A DNA stretch of 64,000 nucleotides from Candidatus Pantoea soli (GTDB lineage: Bacteria; Pseudomonadota; Gammaproteobacteria; Enterobacterales; Enterobacteriaceae): NCBI RefSeq assembly GCF_007833795.1, contig NZ_CP032702.1:3410001-3474000 (forward strand), read 5' to 3'. This document shows, piece after piece, positions 59,939 to 64,000 of the stretch. The position numbers and the translations under genes were made by a program. The notes beneath the pieces were generated by a model. That model saw nothing but the letters and a program-made list of their open reading frames with translations, did no database searches and was not told the origin of the DNA. The stretch's first letter is position 1. Each line of letters opens with the position of its first letter.

Positions 59939-60000
59939 AATGTTGGTTTCCGATTATCATTACGCTCGAAAACGAACATTTTAGAACTATTCCGAACATC
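59939..60000 (+). promoter_or_regulatory. Tandem GlpR operators of glpD
   Basis: Three 20-bp segments in a row fit the GlpR consensus WATGTTCGWTAWCGAACATW at about 14, 17 and 12 positions: 59939-59958, 59961-59980 (TACGCTCGAAAACGAACATT, the best) and 59981-60000 (right half CCGAACATC only). Centres are 22 and 20 bases apart. They end 12 bases before the start codon. Tandem operators are known for E. coli glpD. Confidence 0.8.
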
Positions 60001-60012
60001 GGAGGAGATGAC

Positions 60013-61521
60013 GTGGAAACCAAAGACCTGATCGTGATCGGCGGCGGCATCAACGGTGCCGGCATTGCAGTGGACGCTGCAGGACGCGGACTGTCAGTGC
60101 TGATGCTGGAGGCGCGGGATTTGGCCTGTGCAACTTCCTCTGCCAGCTCTAAACTGATTCACGGTGGCCTGCGCTATCTGGAACATTACGAATTTCGCCT
60201 GGTGGGTGAAGCTCTGGCCGAACGCGAAGTGCTGCTGAAAATGGCACCGCACATCGCCTTCCCGATGCGCTTCCGTCTGCCACATCGCCCGCATCTGCGC
60301 CCGGCGTGGATGATCCGCATGGGGCTGTTTATGTACGATCGCCTCGGCAAGCGCACCACGCTGCCGGGCAGTAAAAGTCTGCGTTTTGGCGCGGAATCGG
60401 CCCTGAAGCCGGAAATCACGCGCGGTTTCGAATATTCTGACTGCTGGGTAGACGATGCCCGCATGGTGGTTCTGAATGCGCAGGAAGTGGTGAAACAGGG
60501 TGGTGAAGTGCGTACCCGTACGCGTGTAACCCGCGCCTGGCGTGAAGGCGGTCTGTGGATGGTGGAAGCCGAAGACACAGATACCGGAAAAATCCACACC
60601 TGGCGCGCCAAAGGGCTGGTCAACGCTGCCGGTCCGTGGGTAAAACAGTTCTTCGACGATGGTCTGAAGCTGAAATCGCCTTACGGTATTCGCCTGATTA
60701 AAGGCAGCCACATCGTGGTGCCACGCGTGCATAAAGAGAAGCAGGCTTATATCCTGCAGAACGAAGATAACCGTATCGTGTTTGTTATTCCGTGGATGGA
60801 CGAGTTTTCCATTATCGGTACCACCGACGTGGAGTACAAAGGCGATCCGAAGAACGTGAAGATCGACGATAACGAAATCAGCTACCTGCTGAAGGTGTAC
60901 AACGCACACTTTAAACAGCAGCTGACCAGTGACGATATTGTCTGGACCTACTCCGGTGTGCGCCCGCTGTGCGACGACGAGTCCGACTCGCCCCAGGCGA
61001 TTACCCGCGATTACACGCTGGACGTGCACGACGAAAACGGTCAGGCGCCGCTGCTGTCAGTATTTGGCGGCAAGCTGACCACTTACCGCAAGCTGGCAGA
61101 ACACGCGCTGGAAAAACTGGCTAAATACTATCCGGATGCCGGTCCGGCATGGACGAAAAACGCTGTGCTGCCGGGCGGAGACTTCTCCGGCACCCGTGAG
61201 GATTATGCTGCCGGCCTGCGTCGTCGTTATCCGTTTATCAGTGAAGGCATGGCACGGCATTATGCCCGTACTTACGGCAGCCGCACCGAAGTGCTGCTGG
61301 ACGGCGCAAAAAGCCTGGCCGATCTCGGCGAGAATTTTGGTCACGAGTTCTACGAAGCCGAACTGCGTTACCTGGTGAAACATGAGTGGGTGCGCGAACT
61401 GGATGATGCTATCTGGCGTCGTACCAAACAGGGCATGTGGCTGAGCGAAGCCGAACAGGCACGCATCCGTGAATGGCTGGCCGCCAACGGCCAGACCCCG
61501 GCGCTGTCACTGGCTTCCTGA
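60013..61521 (+). CDS. glpD: GlpD, aerobic glycerol-3-phosphate dehydrogenase
   Basis: The 502-residue FAD flavoprotein starts with the dinucleotide-binding [17 protein letters not shown] (residues 9-25) and contains [20 protein letters not shown] and [15 protein letters not shown]. It oxidises glycerol-3-phosphate to DHAP on the inner face of the membrane, passing electrons to ubiquinone. The start is GTG 60013, five bases after GGAGGAG. It stands alone, divergent from glpEGR, with CRP- and GlpR-like sites upstream and a terminator downstream. Confidence 0.98.
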   Translation: METKDLIVIGGGINGAGIAVDAAGRGLSVLMLEARDLACATSSASSKLIHGGLRYLEHYEFRLVGEALAEREVLLKMAPHIAFPMRFRLPHRPHLRPAWMIRMGLFMYDRLGKRTTLPGSKSLRFGAESALKPEITRGFEYSDCWVDDARMVVLNAQEVVKQGGEVRTRTRVTRAWREGGLWMVEAEDTDTGKIHTWRAKGLVNAAGPWVKQFFDDGLKLKSPYGIRLIKGSHIVVPRVHKEKQAYILQNEDNRIVFVIPWMDEFSIIGTTDVEYKGDPKNVKIDDNEISYLLKVYNAHFKQQLTSDDIVWTYSGVRPLCDDESDSPQAITRDYTLDVHDENGQAPLLSVFGGKLTTYRKLAEHALEKLAKYYPDAGPAWTKNAVLPGGDFSGTREDYAAGLRRRYPFISEGMARHYARTYGSRTEVLLDGAKSLADLGENFGHEFYEAELRYLVKHEWVRELDDAIWRRTKQGMWLSEAEQARIREWLAANGQTPALSLAS

Positions 61522-61535
61522 GTCTGTTAAAAGAG

Positions 61536-61576
61536 AAAAAAAGGCCGTTATCCTGGCGGGGATAGCGGCCTTTTTT
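61536..61576. terminator. Strong terminator of glpD (A- and T-runs on both sides)
   Basis: The stem GGCCGTTATCC/GGATAGCGGCC (61543-61553 with 61560-61570; one G-U) is flanked by an A-run (61536-61542) and a T-run (61571-61576). It ends glpD and could also stop read-through from the iol side. Confidence 0.93.
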
Positions 61577-61664
61577 ATTACTTCAGATTCAGTGTGTTAA
61601 ATCCGGTGGCGCTGCTTTGTCGCGCGGGTAAAAGCGTTTGATCGTGCATGAGGCAACAGAGCAA

Positions 61665-61684
61665 AGGCGCGATAAATCGCGCCT
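61665..61684 (-). terminator. Hairpin downstream of iolE
   Basis: GGCGCGA/TCGCGCC (61666-61672 with 61677-61683), 13 bases after the iolE stop, is followed in iolE orientation by a TTTGCTCTGTTG stretch. Possible weak terminator of the iol operon. Confidence 0.45.
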
Positions 61685-61696
61685 GATATTCAGTAC

Positions 61697-62593
61697 TCAG
61701 AGCCCGGTGTTCTCGCGGATATACTTGCGCGCTTTCACTGCATACTCGAACGGGTTGGCGATAGCCGGGTCCTGTTCCGCTTCCACGACCATCCAGCCTT
61801 TGTAGCCATAGTCGTCAAGGATTTTAAACACCGGTTTGAAATCAATCACGCCGTCGCCCGGTACGGTAAAGGTGCCTTTCTTCACGCCATCAAGGAACGA
61901 CAGCGATTTTTCCCGCACTTCAGCCACCACGCTGTCGCGCACATCCTTGAGATGCACATGGAAAATACGCGGCAGATGGCGGGTCAGCACGTCCAGCATA
62001 ACCTGCTGCGATCCTTCGGAATAATAAATGTGCCCGGTATCGTACAGCAGCCCGACGCTGTCGTGCGTCATAGCCATAAAGCGATCGATCTCGTCAGGCG
62101 TCTGGATACCGGTGCCCATGTGATGATGCAGGGTCACGCGCATGCCTTTTTGCGCGGCAATCTCTGCCAGCGTATTGTACCCTTCCGCGGTCAGGCGCCA
62201 CTCTTCGTCGGTAAACACCGGCTTCTGCTCCAGCACCGGCAGCGTGGTGCCCTGAATACTTTTGCTCTGCTCAGAGCAGCCAATCACGCGTGCGCCCATA
62301 GCGTGCAGGAAATTCATGTGATTGATGAACTCATCAATGGTTTTGGCTTTATCCCCGTTGGCAAAAAAGGTGCTGAACCAGGCATTGCAAATCTCGATCC
62401 CGCGAATCTCCAGCATCGGCTTGAGAATTGCGGGATCTTTCGGATACTTACTGCCCACTTCGCTGCCGGTAAAGCCCGCCAGCGCCATTTCACTGACCGT
62501 CTGCTGGAAGGTGTTCTCGCTGCCAAGATCCGGCATGTCATCGTTGGTCCAGCCGATCGGCGCAATCGCCAGCTTTACGTTATCTTTATTCAT
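61697..62593 (-). CDS. iolE: IolE, myo-inosose-2 dehydratase
   Basis: The 298-residue TIM-barrel protein of the xylose isomerase-like/AP endonuclease 2 group has [27 protein letters not shown] and [12 protein letters not shown], metal-site segments of IolE. It dehydrates 2-keto-myo-inositol to the trione diketone acted on by IolD. It is last in iolD-iolG-iolE, 44 bases after iolG. Regulation (typically IolR) cannot be seen here. Confidence 0.92.
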   Translation of the reverse strand: MNKDNVKLAIAPIGWTNDDMPDLGSENTFQQTVSEMALAGFTGSEVGSKYPKDPAILKPMLEIRGIEICNAWFSTFFANGDKAKTIDEFINHMNFLHAMGARVIGCSEQSKSIQGTTLPVLEQKPVFTDEEWRLTAEGYNTLAEIAAQKGMRVTLHHHMGTGIQTPDEIDRFMAMTHDSVGLLYDTGHIYYSEGSQQVMLDVLTRHLPRIFHVHLKDVRDSVVAEVREKSLSFLDGVKKGTFTVPGDGVIDFKPVFKILDDYGYKGWMVVEAEQDPAIANPFEYAVKARKYIRENTGL

Positions 62594-62637
62594 GGTAAAT
62601 CCCTGATTCTGAGAGAGAGTAATAGCGCACGGCGCAC

Positions 62638-63651
62638 TTAGCGCGCGTAGAAATCCGGACGCGGCGGCATGCTGACCGGCTCAATCGCCCCGCTGTTCTG
62701 CGCCTTCAGGCAGGCGTCGGCCGCTACAGAGGCGGCAAAGCCATCCCAGGCAGAAGGTCCGGTCAGCTGGCCGGCTTTAACATCGTTGATAAAGGCCTGC
62801 AGCTCCACGTCGTACGCATCAATGAAGCGATCTTTCCAGTCGGTAAGCAGCGGAATACCCAGACAGGCGTTTTTACGCGTCTGAATCGCAGAAGGTTCCG
62901 GCAGACGGGCGATGCCCTCTTCGCCTACGACTTCGCACTGGATGTCATAGCCGTACGCGCAGTTGACGAAGATTTCGACGTCAATGCGAATGCCCTTTTG
63001 CGTTTCAAACAGCACAATCTGCGGGTCTTTCAGTGCGGCATGTGATTTTGACGTGGTGCGCGGGAAGACCACCTGCACACTCTTGTAGTCATCTTCGGTC
63101 AGCCAGCGCAGCACATCCAGTTCATGAATCAGCGTGTTGGTAATGGCCATATCTGTGGTGTAATTTTCGCCGACGCTCTGGTTACGGTGTGCGCAGTGCA
63201 GCATCAGGGGTTCACCAATGTCACCGTCAGTAATCACTTTTTTCAGCGCGCGATAACCGGCATCGTAGGGGCGCATAAAGCCGACCTGCACCAGACGCTT
63301 GCCGTGGCGGATTTCCGCGTCCACGATCCGGCGGCAGCCTTCGGCACTCAGCGCCAGGGGTTTTTCGCAGAACACCGGCTTACCGGCTGCGATGGCCGCC
63401 AGCGTGAACGCTTCGTGCGTCGGGTCCCACGAGGTCACCAGCACGGCATCCACTTCCGGCGAGTTAATCACCTGATGGCCGTCCTGATAGACTTCGGCTT
63501 CAATGTTCAGCCGCTGCAGCGCCGCGCGCGCACCTTCCATATTGATATCGGAAACCGCCACCACTTTTGCGCCCTGCAATACGTTATTGCAGCGACGAAT
63601 ATGTTCCTGACCAATTGCGCCGGTACCAATCACACCGAGTTTGAGCGTCAT
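62638..63651 (-). CDS. iolG: IolG, myo-inositol 2-dehydrogenase
   Basis: The 337-residue Gfo/Idh/MocA-family protein has an N-terminal Rossmann motif [17 protein letters not shown] (the conserved EKP lysine, near residue 97) and a C-terminal (alpha/beta) domain with HELDVLRWL (catalytic His region). It oxidises myo-inositol to 2-keto-myo-inositol with NAD. The ribosome site GGTG precedes the ATG. It lies between iolD and iolE. Confidence 0.93.
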   Translation of the reverse strand: MTLKLGVIGTGAIGQEHIRRCNNVLQGAKVVAVSDINMEGARAALQRLNIEAEVYQDGHQVINSPEVDAVLVTSWDPTHEAFTLAAIAAGKPVFCEKPLALSAEGCRRIVDAEIRHGKRLVQVGFMRPYDAGYRALKKVITDGDIGEPLMLHCAHRNQSVGENYTTDMAITNTLIHELDVLRWLTEDDYKSVQVVFPRTTSKSHAALKDPQIVLFETQKGIRIDVEIFVNCAYGYDIQCEVVGEEGIARLPEPSAIQTRKNACLGIPLLTDWKDRFIDAYDVELQAFINDVKAGQLTGPSAWDGFAASVAADACLKAQNSGAIEPVSMPPRPDFYAR

Positions 63652-63713
63652 AATTACACCTGTAGAGTCGGATAAGTAAGGGAAAACGCGGCCGGAAGCT
63701 CCGGCCGAAAACG

Positions 63714-64000
63714 TTAATATTTACGGGCCTGATCGATATGCTGATTCAGCTTTTCCGCCACCTGCCGGGTGCGTTCTGAGGTCGAGGTCTGGGCGACACC
63801 CACGTGCCACCAGCTGAAGTATTTGTGCACCATGGTTTTCGGCAGCACTTTGATGTCAATCAGGGTGGAAACCGTCTGCTGCTGCGCATCAGCCAGCGCG
63901 GCTTTCAGCTCATCCAGCGTGGTTACGCGATAGGTCTTACAGCCATAGCCGCCGGCAATCGCCGCGAAATCCACCGGCACAAAGCCGCCATCCAGTTTGC
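63714..64000 (-). CDS. iolD: IolD, trihydroxycyclohexane-dione hydrolase (C-terminal part only)
   Basis: The reverse frame is open from the window edge ([24 protein letters not shown]...) to a stop at 63714, giving the last 95 codons including the stop. The pattern fits the C-terminus of ThDP-dependent IolD ([29 protein letters not shown]). IolD opens the ring of the diketone produced by IolE. The catalytic ThDP motif lies mostly beyond the window, so integrity cannot be judged. Operon order iolD-iolG-iolE supports the call. Confidence 0.85.
   Translation of the reverse strand, partial: KLDGGFVPVDFAAIAGGYGCKTYRVTTLDELKAALADAQQQTVSTLIDIKVLPKTMVHKYFSWWHVGVAQTSTSERTRQVAEKLNQHIDQARKY

Overview
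The window is a chromosomal stretch of a gammaproteobacterium of the order Enterobacterales, most likely family Erwiniaceae and probably Pantoea or a close relative. The evidence is gene content and protein sequence: CRP and OmpR look identical, or nearly so, to the Escherichia coli proteins as I remember them, and gene order follows the E. coli yheO-to-glpD segment with many local losses and insertions. Coding sequence is GC-rich with a strong GC preference at third positions. Genus is an inference. I see no rRNA, tRNA, CRISPR array, insertion sequence or prophage gene.

Layout. 1-7.1 kb: yheO (partial), fkpA, slyX, slyD, yheV, kefB-kefG and the ABC-F gene yheS. 7.2-12.4 kb: an insertion relative to E. 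coli, between yheS and yheT, holding tauABCD (taurine uptake and desulfonation), a LacI-type regulator and a LysE-type exporter. 12.5-23 kb: yheT, yheU, prkB, yhfA, crp, yhfK, argD (with a tandem ArgR operator), pabA, fic-yhfG, ppiA and tsgA. 23-30 kb: an uncharacterised secreted protein where E. coli has the nir region, then the aroK-aroB-damX-dam-rpe-gph-trpS series. 30.4-36.6 kb: the hofMNOPQ DNA-uptake/type IV pilus-like operon and the divergent mrcA. 36.6-46.6 kb: nudE, igaA, hslR-hslO, pckA, envZ/ompR, an orphan yjbE-like gene and greB. 46.8-53 kb: tex, an orphan GH13_18 phosphorylase where E. coli carries feoABC, bioH, gntX and nfuA. 53-61.5 kb: malP-malQ without malT, then glpEGR divergent from glpD. 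61.7-64 kb: part of a myo-inositol catabolic operon, iolD (partial)-iolG-iolE.

How the parts work together. Central regulators (CRP, OmpR/EnvZ, the Rcs brake IgaA, GlpR) sit beside envelope functions (FkpA, PpiA, PBP1a, DamX, YjbE-like) and carbon or sulfur scavenging systems (taurine, maltodextrin, glycerol-3-phosphate, inositol, probably glucosylglycerate). CRP-like sites are visible in the ppiA-tsgA and glpE-glpD intergenic regions. Tandem GlpR-like sites precede glpD.

I did not find a clearly new multi-gene system. The most notable points are a Fic/YhfG pair in which the Fic core motif is largely intact while the antitoxin has lost its inhibitory glutamate, the orphan phosphorylase and orphan yjbE-like gene at former E. 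coli junctions, the missing malT, and the tau-LacI-LysE insertion. All calls come from reading the sequence and from remembered family features; no database search was run.
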